Counted from the stretch's first letter, positions 1 through 8,670 are shown. The stretch is 64,000 nucleotides of DNA from an uncultured Duncaniella sp. (GCA_910584825.1 CAJUCI010000002.1:1-64000); one strand, 5' to 3'. Made by a program: numbers and translations. The notes: generated by a model from the sequence alone, not told the origin.

Positions 1-27
1 ATAATTCGGTATTGTTTTTTGGAGTTA

Positions 28-1512
28 TTATTTCTTTGAACGGTTGCGCCATAGGTTGGTCATATCCTCGAGGGTCTTGCCCTTGGTCTCGGGCACGAGC
101 GAGTAGACAAACCATGCGGCCACGATACAAATCACACCGTAGAGCGCGTAGGCAAACATGTGGCCGAACTTATCGCCCATGCCGAGGCCGTGCATATTGT
201 ACATAGGCACGAAGGTCGACGACACGATGAAGTTGAAAATCCACTGGAAGGCCACGGCGATAGCCACGGCGGCCGAACGGATGGTGTTGGGGAATATCTC
301 GGCGATGAGCACCCAGCAGATGGGGCCCCATGAGAACATGAACGAAGCCGAGTAGACCATGATAGAGATGACGGGGAAGATGGGGGGCACGCCGTCGATG
401 AGGTTGCTGACAGCAACACCCATAGCACCGATGGCCATGCCTATCGAACCCCATATGAGCAGGGGCTTGCGGCCGAGCTTCTCGACGGTGAACACTGCCA
501 CGAGTGTGAACGAGATGTTGACGATGCCCATGTAGACGGTATTCATCATCGGGTCACTCATACCCATAGACTCGAATATGCGCGGTGCATAGTAGAGCAC
601 GGCGTTGATGCCGACAGCCTGCTGGAACACTGAGAGCATGACACCCACGAAGATGACCATGACGCCGAATGAGAAGAGCTTCTCGCTCTTGACCTCGGTG
701 GTCTCCTTAATCTGCTGCAGAATCTCTTTGGCCTTCTCATAGCCGTTGATGTGCGAGAGCACGTTCATGGCCTTGTCGTCCTTGCCGATAAGGGCAAGAT
801 AGCGGGGCGACTCAGGCACGAGACACACAAGGATGGTGAAGATACCGGCCACGAACGCCTCCGAACCGAACATGTAACGCCAGCCGGTCTGGATGGTCCA
901 CTGGTCGCTCTGGCTGCTCACCTGATAGATAGTCTCGGAAATCTTCTCGATGATGGGCTGGGTATGCTCGCCGAGGATAAGGAAGTTGACGAAGTACACC
1001 ACGAGCTGGCCGAAGATGATGGCAAACTGGTTCCACGACACGAGTGTGCCACGCATGTTGGAGGGGGCTACCTCGGCGATATACATGGGGCAGATGGCCG
1101 ATGCAAGGCCCACGCCCACACCGCCGATGACGCGGTAGATATTAAAAGCCACGAGCAGCGAGGCCGAAGGCACGCCATGCTCGTAGAACAGGAATTCAGG
1201 ACAATAGCTGCCCAGTGCCGACAGGAAGAAGAACACGCCGGCGATGGCAAGTGATTTCTTACGCCCGAAATATGAGGCGAAAAAGCCCGAGAGCGCAGAG
1301 CCGATGATACAGCCCAGGAGTGCGCTTGACGAGGTGATGCCGTGGATGGTGTCGGTGTAGACGAAGTCTTTAGCTCCGAGGAAGAAGGCCTGCAAGCCCT
1401 TCTCCGCACCCGATATCACGGCGGTGTCATAACCGAAAAGCAAGCCTCCGAGCACTGCCACCAGCACGATGGAGAATAGATAGAGCTTGCTTCCTTGTTG
1501 GGGATAATTCAT
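28..1512 (-). CDS. xylE: Sugar/proton symporter of the MFS sugar porter family (XylE-like)
   Basis: Inner-membrane 12-helix transporter of 494 aa, the usual length for sugar porters. It most likely imports D-xylose with a proton. Visible family signatures are the first-helix motif GGLLFGYDTAVISG (residues 22-35), the loop motif FGRKK after helix 2, PESPRYL before the central loop, GRKPLL after helix 8, and PETKGKTLE near the C-terminus. It is the last gene of the leftward xylose locus, behind xylulokinase and xylose isomerase, which is why xylose is the favoured substrate; arabinose or glucose remain possible from sequence alone. A strong hairpin lies between xylA and this gene, so its expression may be lower than that of xylA or come from its own promoter. 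The stop is 27 bases from the window edge. Confidence 0.9.
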   Translation of the reverse strand: MNYPQQGSKLYLFSIVLVAVLGGLLFGYDTAVISGAEKGLQAFFLGAKDFVYTDTIHGITSSSALLGCIIGSALSGFFASYFGRKKSLAIAGVFFFLSALGSYCPEFLFYEHGVPSASLLVAFNIYRVIGGVGVGLASAICPMYIAEVAPSNMRGTLVSWNQFAIIFGQLVVYFVNFLILGEHTQPIIEKISETIYQVSSQSDQWTIQTGWRYMFGSEAFVAGIFTILVCLVPESPRYLALIGKDDKAMNVLSHINGYEKAKEILQQIKETTEVKSEKLFSFGVMVIFVGVMLSVFQQAVGINAVLYYAPRIFESMGMSDPMMNTVYMGIVNISFTLVAVFTVEKLGRKPLLIWGSIGMAIGAMGVAVSNLIDGVPPIFPVISIMVYSASFMFSWGPICWVLIAEIFPNTIRSAAVAIAVAFQWIFNFIVSSTFVPMYNMHGLGMGDKFGHMFAYALYGVICIVAAWFVYSLVPETKGKTLEDMTNLWRNRSKK

Positions 1513-1578
1513 GGAGTTAGATGTGTTATGTTTTATGTGATATGCTATGGTTGGTTATCTATCGGCATTATAAGCCGA

Positions 1579-1642
1579 AAAGTTTAGGAGTTCGGGAGCC
1601 CGGTGATTGTGTCCAATCACGGGTCCCAAACTCTTAAACTTT
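1579..1642 (-). terminator. Long hairpin between xylA and xylE
   Basis: Two arms of about 30 nt (roughly 1579-1609 and 1614-1642) pair with a few mismatches around a 4-nt loop. It sits 27 bp past the xylA stop. On the minus strand there is no long T-run, so it may act as a partial terminator or as an mRNA 3'-end stabiliser that sets xylA above xylE. Confidence 0.6.
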
Positions 1643-1668
1643 CAGATTGCCTTCAGGGGCAAAACTGA

Positions 1669-2985
1669 TTAGCAGTACATGTTGAGGATAGCCTCGTAGA
1701 GCTCCTGCTTGCCTGAAACGGTCTTGGGTTCGGGCTGGGTCTTGGCGTAGGCCACTACATCCTCGAGGGTGAGCTTGCCATCCTCGAAGTCCTTACCCTT
1801 GCCACCGTCAAACGAAGCGTAACGCTCGGCGAGCATAGCCTTGTAGGGCGACTCCTCGAGGAGGGCGGCTGCGCTCTCGAGTGCGCGGGCCATAGCGTCC
1901 ATACCGGCGATGTGGGCGATGAAGATGTCCTCGAGGTCGGTAGAGTTACGACGGGTCTTGGCGTCGAAGTTGGTACCGCCGTTGCCGAGGCCGCCGTTGC
2001 GGATAATCTGCATCATGGCCTGGGTGAGCTCATAGTTGTCGATGGGGAACTGGTCGGTATCCCAGCCGTTCTGATAGTCACCGCGGTTGGCGTCGATTGA
2101 GCCGAGCATGTTGTTGTCAACAGCCACGCAGAGCTCGTGCTCGAAGGTGTGACCGGCGAGAGTAGCGTGGTTAACCTCGATGTTCACCTTGAAGTCCTTG
2201 TCGAGGCCGTGAGCCTTGAGGAAGCCGATAACAGTCTCGGTGTCCACGTCATACTGGTGCTTTGAGGGCTCCATGGGCTTAGGCTCGATGAGGAATGTGC
2301 CGGTGAATCCCTTGCTGCGGGCATAGTCGCGGGCAATGCGGAGCATGGTAGCCAGGTGCTCTTTCTCACGCTTCTGGTCGGTGTTGAGGAGGCTCATGTA
2401 GCCTTCGCGGCCGCCCCAGAACACGTAGTTCTGACCGCCGAGAGCGATGGTGGCGTCGATAGCGTTCTTAATCTGAACGGCAGCGCGGGCCACTACGTCA
2501 AAGTCGGGGTTGGTGGCGGCACCGTTCATGTAACGGCCGTTGCCGAATACGTTGGCTGTGCCCCAGAGGTTCTTGATGCCGGTCTCGGCCATCTTGCCCT
2601 TGAGATACTCAACGATTTCCTTCATGCGAGCCTCGTAGCCCTCGATGTCGCCGAGGTCACCGATGAGGTCGGTATCGTGGAAGCAGAAATACTCTACGCC
2701 GAGCTTCTGCATGATTTCAAAACCTGCGTCAGCCTTCTGCTTTGCGATGGTCATAGCGTCTGCGCCCTCGTTCCAGGGGAACTTCTTGGATGCGCCGCCA
2801 AACTGGTCGCCACCCTCAGCGCAGAGAGTGTGCCACCAAGCCATAGCAAACTTGAGCCACTCCTTCATGGGCTTGCCGAGGATTACCTTCTCTGCATCAT
2901 AGTAACGGTAAGCAAGGGGATTCTTTGAGTCCTTGCCTTCAAATTTGATTTTCCCAATCTCGGGGAAATATTCCTTAACTGCCAT
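1669..2985 (-). CDS. xylA: Xylose isomerase
   Basis: Cytoplasmic enzyme that converts D-xylose to D-xylulose. The 438-aa length fits the class II (long) xylose isomerases. Visible active-site elements include FHDTDL (His103, Asp106), VFWGGREGY, EPKP, the metal-site segment NIEVNHATLAGHTFEHE, and SIDANRGD with the following GWDTDQFP. It is followed by the sugar symporter and preceded by xylulokinase, all on the minus strand, giving transport, isomerisation and phosphorylation in one locus. A 220-bp AT-rich repeat-filled gap separates it from xylB, so it may have its own promoter there. Assignment is very secure. Confidence 0.97.
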   Translation of the reverse strand: MAVKEYFPEIGKIKFEGKDSKNPLAYRYYDAEKVILGKPMKEWLKFAMAWWHTLCAEGGDQFGGASKKFPWNEGADAMTIAKQKADAGFEIMQKLGVEYFCFHDTDLIGDLGDIEGYEARMKEIVEYLKGKMAETGIKNLWGTANVFGNGRYMNGAATNPDFDVVARAAVQIKNAIDATIALGGQNYVFWGGREGYMSLLNTDQKREKEHLATMLRIARDYARSKGFTGTFLIEPKPMEPSKHQYDVDTETVIGFLKAHGLDKDFKVNIEVNHATLAGHTFEHELCVAVDNNMLGSIDANRGDYQNGWDTDQFPIDNYELTQAMMQIIRNGGLGNGGTNFDAKTRRNSTDLEDIFIAHIAGMDAMARALESAAALLEESPYKAMLAERYASFDGGKGKDFEDGKLTLEDVVAYAKTQPEPKTVSGKQELYEAILNMYC

Positions 2986-3029
2986 AGTTAAAAATAGGTT
3001 GGATTATAGATTAAAAATGTTGATTCAAA

Positions 3030-3216
3030 AAAACCTTGTGAAGAATTTAAAATTTAAAATGTAAAACGGGCTTTGCCAAATGGAAAATTTAAAATGGAAA
3101 ATTTAAAATTGGCTTCGCCAGATGATAAATTTAAAATGGAAAATTGAAAATTTAAAATTGGCTTCGCGACGAACTTAATTTTTAATTCTTAATTTTAAAT
3201 TTTAAATTTTAAATTT
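3030..3216. repeat. AT-rich AAATTTAAAA / GGCTTCGCC intergenic repeat block
   Basis: Between xylA and xylB lies a run of near-repeats of AAAATTTAAAATGG interspersed with GGCTTCGCC or GGCTTTGCC, ending in the inverted form TTAATTTTTAATTCTTAATTTTAAA. The same vocabulary recurs at 22885-23040 and 35945-36030. It looks like a dispersed palindromic repeat family, not a coding sequence. Confidence 0.7.
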
Positions 3217-4693
3217 GAGCAAGCAGTCGCTCTTTCCAGAGGGCGTAAGCCTCGGCATAAGCCTGACGGTCAGCCTGAACAGGCTCGATTACTTCAATCT
3301 TCTCGAGCGAAGCGAACGCCTCGTTATTGTCGGCATAGATGCCTGCACCGATACCCGCGCCCTTGGCCGCGCCTACCGAGCCGTCAGTGTTGTAAAGCTC
3401 GATGGTGGCACCGCTCACACCGGCGAGGGTGTTGCGGAAGAGCGGGCTGAGGAACATATTGGCATGTCCGGCGTGAATCTTGCTCAGCTTCATGCCCATC
3501 TGCTCCATCACCTCCATGCCATACATGAACGAGAACACGATGCCCTCCTGCTCGGCACGGAGCAGGTGCGAACGGTCGTGGGTCAGGAAGTTGACGCCAT
3601 GAATCGAGCAGCCCACCTCCTTGTTGCGGAGCACACGCTCGGCACCGTTGCCGAAGGGGATTACCGACACACCGGCGGCACCGATGGGAGCCGTGGCGGC
3701 GAGGTCGTTCATGCCGGGATATGATATGCTGTCGGGAGCCATCACACGCTTGCTCCACGAGTTGAGGATACCTGTTCCGTTGATGCAAAGGAGGACACCG
3801 AGACGGGTCTGCTCGGGGGTATGGTTGACATGTGCAAAGGTGTTGACACGGCTCTGGGGGTCATAGTTGACCTCGCCGAGCACACCGTAAACCACGCCCG
3901 AAGTGCCTGCGGTCGAAGCCACCTCGCCGGGATTGAACACGTTGAGTGAAAGTGCATTGTTAGGCTGGTCGCCTGCGCGATAGGCCACGGGGATACCCTC
4001 GGCCAGGCCAAGCTCTGCGGCAGCCTCGGCTGTAACAGTGCCCTGCACTGAGAATGTAGGCACAACCTCGGGGAGAATGTCGGCCCCGAAACCGAAGTAG
4101 TCGAGAAGGAACTGTGCGGGGCGTCCCTCCTTGAAGTCCCAGAGCATCATCTCGCTGAGGCCCGAGATAGTTGTGCAGAGACGGCCTGTGAGACGCAGGG
4201 CGGCATAATCGCCCGGAAGCATAATCTTGTAGATGCGCTCAAATGTCTCCGGCTCGTTCTCCTTCACCCAAGCCAGCTTGGTGGCGGTGAAGTTGCCGGG
4301 CGAGTTGAGCAGATGGCTCAGACACTTCTCCTCGCCGAGCTCGCCGAAGGCCTTCTCGCCATAGGGCACGCCTCGCGAGTCACACCAGATGATGGCCGGG
4401 CGCAGGGGCTGGAGGTCCTTGTCGACCATCACGAGGCCGTGCATCTGATAAGAGATACCTATGGCCTTGATGTCCTTGGGGTCGATTTTCGACTCGGCCA
4501 TGATGCTTGCTGTGGCTTGCTTGAGGCAATCCCACCACTGCTGCGGACGCTGTTCGGCCCATCCGGGACGGAGGGCTATAATCTCGGCTTCGGTGCGGGG
4601 ATAGAAATCTGAGGCGACAGTGCGGCCGCTCTCGGCGTCGACAAGACTCGCCTTGACCGACGAGCTGCCTATGTCATATCCTAATAGATACAT
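3209..4693 (-). CDS. xylB: Xylulokinase (FGGY kinase)
   Basis: Phosphorylates D-xylulose with ATP to xylulose 5-phosphate, feeding the pentose phosphate pathway. The 494-aa protein starts with the FGGY phosphate-1 motif LGYDIGSSSVKASLVD (residues 4-19), has the mid-protein substrate segment YQMHGLVMVD and IIWCDSRG, and the second-domain ATP motif around TAGTSGVVYG and GAAKGAGIGAGIYA. Position between the regulator and xylose isomerase supports xylulose as the substrate over other FGGY sugars. The start ATG gives the motif its usual distance from the N-terminus. Confidence 0.95.
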   Translation of the reverse strand: MYLLGYDIGSSSVKASLVDAESGRTVASDFYPRTEAEIIALRPGWAEQRPQQWWDCLKQATASIMAESKIDPKDIKAIGISYQMHGLVMVDKDLQPLRPAIIWCDSRGVPYGEKAFGELGEEKCLSHLLNSPGNFTATKLAWVKENEPETFERIYKIMLPGDYAALRLTGRLCTTISGLSEMMLWDFKEGRPAQFLLDYFGFGADILPEVVPTFSVQGTVTAEAAAELGLAEGIPVAYRAGDQPNNALSLNVFNPGEVASTAGTSGVVYGVLGEVNYDPQSRVNTFAHVNHTPEQTRLGVLLCINGTGILNSWSKRVMAPDSISYPGMNDLAATAPIGAAGVSVIPFGNGAERVLRNKEVGCSIHGVNFLTHDRSHLLRAEQEGIVFSFMYGMEVMEQMGMKLSKIHAGHANMFLSPLFRNTLAGVSGATIELYNTDGSVGAAKGAGIGAGIYADNNEAFASLEKIEVIEPVQADRQAYAEAYALWKERLLAQI

Positions 4694-4786
4694 ATATTAT
4701 ATAAGGTAGATTAGTTTTCGTATAATAGTTGAAGTGTTTCCTGTGTCACACGTGAGTGGGGTGCGTGGCTTAATCCGTGCCGCCGG

Positions 4787-5497
4787 TCATCGTGAGGTGT
4801 TGTAGACCTTGCGGTCAAACTTGAAGAATCTCGCGGCCCTGTGAGCCACACCCTTCTGCCGCTCCTCGAGAGGCACCACGTAGGGCATCTGCGAGATTTT
4901 CTTATGGAAGTTGCGCACATCGAGCGCACGTCCGTAGATAATCTCGGTGAGCAGACGCAGCTGTGAGGCGGTGAATTTCTTGGGCAGGAGGTCAAAGAGT
5001 ATCGAGCGGTTGTTGTCCACCTCGCGGCACACGGCCTTGAGGGCGTCGCTGATTATCAGATTGTGGTCAAAGGCAAGCGTGCCCACCTCGCCGACAGGCA
5101 CCCATACGGCCGACTCGCGGTCAACCACCTTGAACATAGCCGCATCGAGCTTGACGATGGCAAAGTAGGCCACGGTGACAATGCGCTCCACATGCGCCTG
5201 CTGGGCGCGTTCGAGCCACACCACATCGCGCTGATTGCGCGTGCGGTCCTTCGAGCCGAAGGTCTTGAATTGCTGGAGAGGCACATCCTTCACTCCTGTG
5301 AGTTCGTTGAGCACCCTCATGGCAGCCTCGTCAAGGTCCTCGTCCTGATAGATTAGGCTTCCGGGCAGCTTCATGTCGTTAAACTCGCCGGCATGGTCCT
5401 CGCCGCGACGCTTCACCAGAAGCACCCTGAGATTTGCACCGTCGAACCCTAACACTACGCAGTCGACTGATATGTGATTATTAGCTAAAGGAGCCAT
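4787..5497 (-). CDS. Nudix-fold transcriptional regulator of pentose use (AraR/XylR type)
   Basis: 236-aa two-domain protein with an N-terminal Nudix-like domain (about 10-145) and a C-terminal winged-helix region (about 155-225, with KKFTASQLRLLTEIIYGR). The Nudix box is degenerate: Val62 and Leu66 stand where the hydrolase has catalytic glutamates. That fits a sugar-sensing regulator better than a nucleotide hydrolase. Nudix-type AraR of Bacteroides thetaiotaomicron is the known precedent for pentose control. It heads the xyl locus and has a clear promoter (5566-5598) and a 17-bp palindrome (5522-5538) in its leader, which suggests autoregulation. The effector (xylose, xylulose or arabinose) is inferred from the neighbours only. 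Confidence 0.85.
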   Translation of the reverse strand: MAPLANNHISVDCVVLGFDGANLRVLLVKRRGEDHAGEFNDMKLPGSLIYQDEDLDEAAMRVLNELTGVKDVPLQQFKTFGSKDRTRNQRDVVWLERAQQAHVERIVTVAYFAIVKLDAAMFKVVDRESAVWVPVGEVGTLAFDHNLIISDALKAVCREVDNNRSILFDLLPKKFTASQLRLLTEIIYGRALDVRNFHKKISQMPYVVPLEERQKGVAHRAARFFKFDRKVYNTSR

Positions 5498-5521
5498 GGA
5501 AGATTTTGAAGGTCTTTTTAT

Positions 5522-5538
5522 AGGTTGTTAAACAACCT
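5522..5538. promoter_or_regulatory. Palindromic operator candidate in the leader of the Nudix regulator
   Basis: AGGTTGTT-A-AACAACCT is a perfect 8-bp inverted repeat around one base. It lies between the predicted start of transcription and the ATG of the Nudix regulator, where a bound repressor could block transcription. I did not find a second perfect copy elsewhere in the locus. Confidence 0.5.
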
Positions 5539-5565
5539 CTTTTAGTAGTTATTACATTTTGATGG

Positions 5566-5598
5566 CAAATATACAAATCTTTTTTCGATTAAACCAAA
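5566..5598 (-). promoter_or_regulatory. Bacteroidetes-type promoter for the xyl regulator
   Basis: On the minus strand TTTGG (5594-5598) is followed after 20 nt by TATATTTG (5566-5573), matching the Bacteroidetes sigma consensus of TTTG and TAnnTTTG. It points at the Nudix regulator. Confidence 0.75.
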
Positions 5599-5888
5599 TA
5601 ATTTTGATGTTATAAAACATTAAATTCTACAATTTTAGTTTTCTTACTTTTAACAATATCATAGCTCGCGTGCTAACCGCTTATCATTTAATTTTTTGGC
5701 TTAAAAAATGTTGCAAGCCCACGGAGATTGCAACTTTATCGCGGCAGCGGTTGTTAGAATAAGTGGAAGGCTGAAACACCCGCCGCCCCGGTCCAACTCC
5801 TCACGTACCGAGCCACGGTGAAGCATCAGACCGGCCACGTATTCAACCAAAATTAAACAAAAAACTCTAACATCTAATTGTAATCACG
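5599..5888. other. Intergenic region upstream of the OmpA gene
   Basis: About 290 bp between the divergent xyl regulator and the porin gene. It is AT-rich at the left and GC-richer from 5760. No ORF is supported. It should hold the rightward porin promoter, but I see no convincing TTG/TAnnTTTG pair. Confidence 0.5.
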
Positions 5889-6998
5889 ATGAAAAAAGTC
5901 TTAATCGCCGCCGCTATCGCCGGCTGTGCTCTTACCGTCGGCGCTCAGAACGTCATCGAGCGACCCACCTTACGCGACAACTGGTCCATCGGACTCGACG
6001 CAGGAGTCACCACTCCTCTCAAGGGACATTCATTCTTCCAGAACATGCGCGGAAACTATGGCATCCACGTGGCCAAACAGCTCACCCCGCTGGTTGGTGT
6101 AGGCATCGAGGGAGCATGGGGTGTCAACACCACATCAAGCCCCACTGCATTTGACACTCAGTATGTCGGTGCATACGGCACACTCAACCTCAACAACCTC
6201 TTCGGCGGTTTCCGCTGCGAGCCCCGCAGCTTCTGGATTGACGCCGTAGTGGGCATGGGATGGGGACACGAGTTCTATCCCGGCGAGCATGACCAGAACT
6301 ACATCGCCGCCCGCACCGGCCTCGCTTTCAACTTTGCCGTCAGCGACCACTTCTCAATCTCGGTCAAGCCTGACGTGAAATGGAACCTCTCGGGCGAGGG
6401 TGAGAAGACCCAGTTTAACGCCAAGCGCGCCAACTTTGACCTCATGGTGGGCTTCAATTACAACTTCGGCCCCGGCTTCAACTGCGTCACCTGTCCTCCC
6501 GACTATTCGATGCAGGTAGCAGCCCTCAATGATGAAGTCAACGCCCTCCGTGCCGGTGTAGCCGCCGCAGCCGACGACCTCGCAGCCTCTCAGGCTCAGA
6601 ACGCCGAACTCGCCGCAGCCCTCGCAGCCGCTCAGAACCAGGCTCCCAAGGTTGTCTCCGACACCACCTTCAGCAGCGTCCGCTTCGTATTCTTCAAGAT
6701 TGGCAAGAGCAACATCACTGCCGACCAGATGCCTAACGTAGAGATGATTGCCGACTACATGAAGCACAACCCCGGCTCTACAGTCATCATCAAGGGCTAC
6801 GCCTCACAGGACGGCCCCGAGGAGCTTAACATCCGCCTCGCCAACGCCCGTGCCGAGTCAGTCAAGAACGCACTTATCAAGAAGTATGGCATCAAGGCCG
6901 ACCGCATCAAGGCCGAAGGCCAGGGCATCGGACACATGTTCAAGGAGGAGAGCTGGAACCGCGTATCCATCTGTACTCTCGACGAGAATCAGCAATAA
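5889..6998 (+). CDS. OmpA-family outer membrane porin with peptidoglycan-binding domain
   Basis: 369 aa. Residues 1-19 form a signal peptide (MKKVLIAAAIAGCALTVGA). Residues about 25-200 look like an 8-strand beta-barrel with alternating hydrophobic and aromatic strands. About 210-250 is an Ala-rich helical linker, probably coiled coil. About 255-369 is the OmpA C-terminal domain, with the conserved NIRLANARAESVKNAL helix and KADRIKAEGQG. The role is to anchor the outer membrane to peptidoglycan. The start has an upstream A-rich leader typical of Bacteroidales. The last 20 bases of the gene, including the stop, are duplicated in tandem just downstream. Confidence 0.93.
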   Translation: MKKVLIAAAIAGCALTVGAQNVIERPTLRDNWSIGLDAGVTTPLKGHSFFQNMRGNYGIHVAKQLTPLVGVGIEGAWGVNTTSSPTAFDTQYVGAYGTLNLNNLFGGFRCEPRSFWIDAVVGMGWGHEFYPGEHDQNYIAARTGLAFNFAVSDHFSISVKPDVKWNLSGEGEKTQFNAKRANFDLMVGFNYNFGPGFNCVTCPPDYSMQVAALNDEVNALRAGVAAAADDLAASQAQNAELAAALAAAQNQAPKVVSDTTFSSVRFVFFKIGKSNITADQMPNVEMIADYMKHNPGSTVIIKGYASQDGPEELNIRLANARAESVKNALIKKYGIKADRIKAEGQGIGHMFKEESWNRVSICTLDENQQ

Positions 6999-7020
6999 CC
7001 GACGAGAATCAGCAATAAAC
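6981..7020 (+). repeat. Tandem 20-bp duplication of the ompA 3' end
   Basis: GACGAGAATCAGCAATAA appears at 6981-6998 (last codons and stop of the porin gene) and again at 7001-7018. The two 20-bp units differ at one base. The second copy is downstream of the stop and not translated. Confidence 0.9.
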
Positions 7021-7137
7021 TTTCCAACGTTCCCCCCGACTCCCGGACTCACAACACACTCAACTCCCCCGGCCTGATTAACGACAGGGCTTAAGCAGAA
7101 AACAGCAGAGTCAACAATACAGGTCATCCCCCTTAGG

Positions 7138-7187
7138 GTCTAAGGAGTCTAAAGTCATTCGATTAGAGTCTAAGGAGTCTAAAGTCT
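7138..7187. repeat. Direct repeat GTCTAAGGAGTCTAAAGTC
   Basis: Two copies of GTCTAAGGAGTCTAAAGTC (about 7139-7157 and 7168-7186) lead directly into the hairpin that follows. It is an intergenic repeat with no coding potential. Confidence 0.7.
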
Positions 7188-7262
7188 AAAAAGTTAAGAT
7201 AATAGTTGGTAAGGCACCGTTAGCCTACTAACTATTATCTTAACTTTTTCTACTTTAGACTT
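7180..7262. terminator. Bidirectional hairpin between convergent ompA and HD genes
   Basis: A perfect 20-bp inverted repeat (7188-7207 and 7230-7249; arm AAAAAGTTAAGATAATAGTT) with outer arms AAGTCTAAA/TTTAGACTT. It ends in A/T runs on both sides, so it can terminate both convergent genes. The arm belongs to a repeat family also seen at 8027-8085 and 23519-23540. Confidence 0.75.
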
Positions 7263-7268
7263 TTTCTA

Positions 7269-7886
7269 CTACGAGAGAGAATCCCTTTCAAATATCTGCG
7301 AAGCCACGGTGTCGGCTGTATGCACCAGCGGCAGCAGGGGCGAATTGGCTATAGACTGGCGGTAGCTCTTATCCTGCTCGATTGACGACGTGTCCACAGC
7401 CCACGGGCCCATGTGCCAGCGAATGGCGCAGATTTCGTCATCCTCAAGGTCGAGGCCCATGCGCAGGAGCATCACCACCGACTTCTCGCCGTGGCCTATG
7501 GGGAGCTGTGAATAGTTCACCTCATACTCCTGCACCTCCTCCCACATGCCAATCTCATTCTTGCGCTTGCGGGTCACGAGGCGATAGATATTAGCCTTGC
7601 ACACATCGTGGAGGAGCGACGCGAGCGTCACCGAGTCGACCGGCAGATGCTTCTCCATGTCAGGGCGACGCTTGATTATCGACTCGCGCAGCATCATCGC
7701 CGCGTCATACACATTGAGCGAATGCTCCACGAGACCGCCCGGCGTATTGAGATGGTTTCTCACCGAAGCCGGAGCCTCAAAGAATCCATACGTCTCGAGG
7801 TCCTCGATGACATACTCCACATTCTCACGCCCCGTAGAGCGCAGCAGTTCGCAGAACCGCTGTTTATTATTATCTGACTGTGACAT
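7269..7886 (-). CDS. HD-domain phosphohydrolase
   Basis: 205-aa cytoplasmic protein of the HD superfamily, metal-dependent phosphohydrolases acting on nucleotides or cyclic nucleotides. The metal-binding residues are visible in order: His in GGLVEHSLNVY (about residue 54), the HD pair in SLLHDVCK (about 92-93), His in IGHGEKSV, and the downstream RWHMGPW. The substrate cannot be read from the sequence. It stands alone with its own promoter (7907-7936) and shares a bidirectional terminator with the porin gene. Confidence 0.85.
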   Translation of the reverse strand: MSQSDNNKQRFCELLRSTGRENVEYVIEDLETYGFFEAPASVRNHLNTPGGLVEHSLNVYDAAMMLRESIIKRRPDMEKHLPVDSVTLASLLHDVCKANIYRLVTRKRKNEIGMWEEVQEYEVNYSQLPIGHGEKSVVMLLRMGLDLEDDEICAIRWHMGPWAVDTSSIEQDKSYRQSIANSPLLPLVHTADTVASQIFERDSLS

Positions 7887-7906
7887 AGTGTTTACTAATG
7901 AGAGGA

Positions 7907-7936
7907 CAAAAGTAGCAAAAGTTTAGACATAGTCAA
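7907..7936 (-). promoter_or_regulatory. Promoter of the HD-domain gene
   Basis: On the minus strand TTG (7934-7936), 19 nt, then TACTTTTG (7907-7914), followed 20 bp later by the ATG of the HD gene. Confidence 0.75.
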
Positions 7937-8026
7937 AGAGGGTGCAAGTTAAAAAGTCAAGGAGTAGTCTATGAAGTAATAAGTTTAAAAAGTTAAGAAC
8001 TATAGTAGATAAAGTCCAAAGTTAAA

Positions 8027-8085
8027 AAAGTTAAGATAATAGCTTGGACAGGCATCAGCAGCCATCTTGCTATCATCTTAACTTT
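8027..8085. repeat. Second copy of the AAGTTAAGATAATAG inverted repeat
   Basis: Arms AAAGTTAAGATAATAGC (8027-8043) and GCTATCATCTTAACTTT (8069-8085) match at 16 of 17 positions. It lies downstream of the 8107-8670 lipoprotein gene (minus strand) and probably ends its transcript. Confidence 0.7.
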
Positions 8086-8106
8086 CTAAACTTATTACTT
8101 TTTAGA

Positions 8107-8670
8107 CTATAGTTTATACGTAAGTTCGCACCGTTTCAGGCCGTCGGCTATGATAGAGTCAGCCATTGCCGGAGTCACCTCGCCCACCTTATAGGGAAGC
8201 TCCACAATCTCCGTGACGCGGGCGTCGGGCACTATTGCCTCGGCAATCTGCGCAGGGGTCGGAGCCTCCGAGAGGTCGTGATACTGCGAATAGGTATAGC
8301 GGATAAACCGCGTGTTTGGGCTTATCCCCCGTCGGTCGAGCAACCACCCTCCGCTGAGCACCACAGGCATCGACGCGCCCGTGATGTCCGTGGGAGCGGG
8401 ATAAGACATAATCTTTCCGTCAATAGGATTGACGGTCACAGGCACGAGGGCATCGACATCAATCGACGTGCGATAGATGCGGGCGTTGGGCAGCGCGGCC
8501 GGGCCTGGCGACATGCGGTAGGCCCCGAATCCTTCAGGACCTGCCTCCTGCGCTGTGGGCAGCACCGACGGCTGTTGCTGAGAGGTGGCCGACGACGACG
8601 TGCGGCACGATGTCACGCCCGCCGCACCGATTGCGGCCACTGCCAAGGAGAGAATCAATGACTTTTTCAT
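8107..8670 (-). CDS. Lipoprotein of unknown function
   Basis: 187 aa. The N-terminus has a type II signal peptide with the lipidated Cys at residue 22 (GVTSC). The rest is a soluble domain that I do not recognise. Its start codon overlaps the stop of the GH97 gene by 4 bp (ATGA), so the two are translationally coupled. It may assist or accompany the alpha-glucosidase at the cell envelope, but this is inference from position only. Confidence 0.75.
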   Translation of the reverse strand: MKKSLILSLAVAAIGAAGVTSCRTSSSATSQQQPSVLPTAQEAGPEGFGAYRMSPGPAALPNARIYRTSIDVDALVPVTVNPIDGKIMSYPAPTDITGASMPVVLSGGWLLDRRGISPNTRFIRYTYSQYHDLSEAPTPAQIAEAIVPDARVTEIVELPYKVGEVTPAMADSIIADGLKRCELTYKL

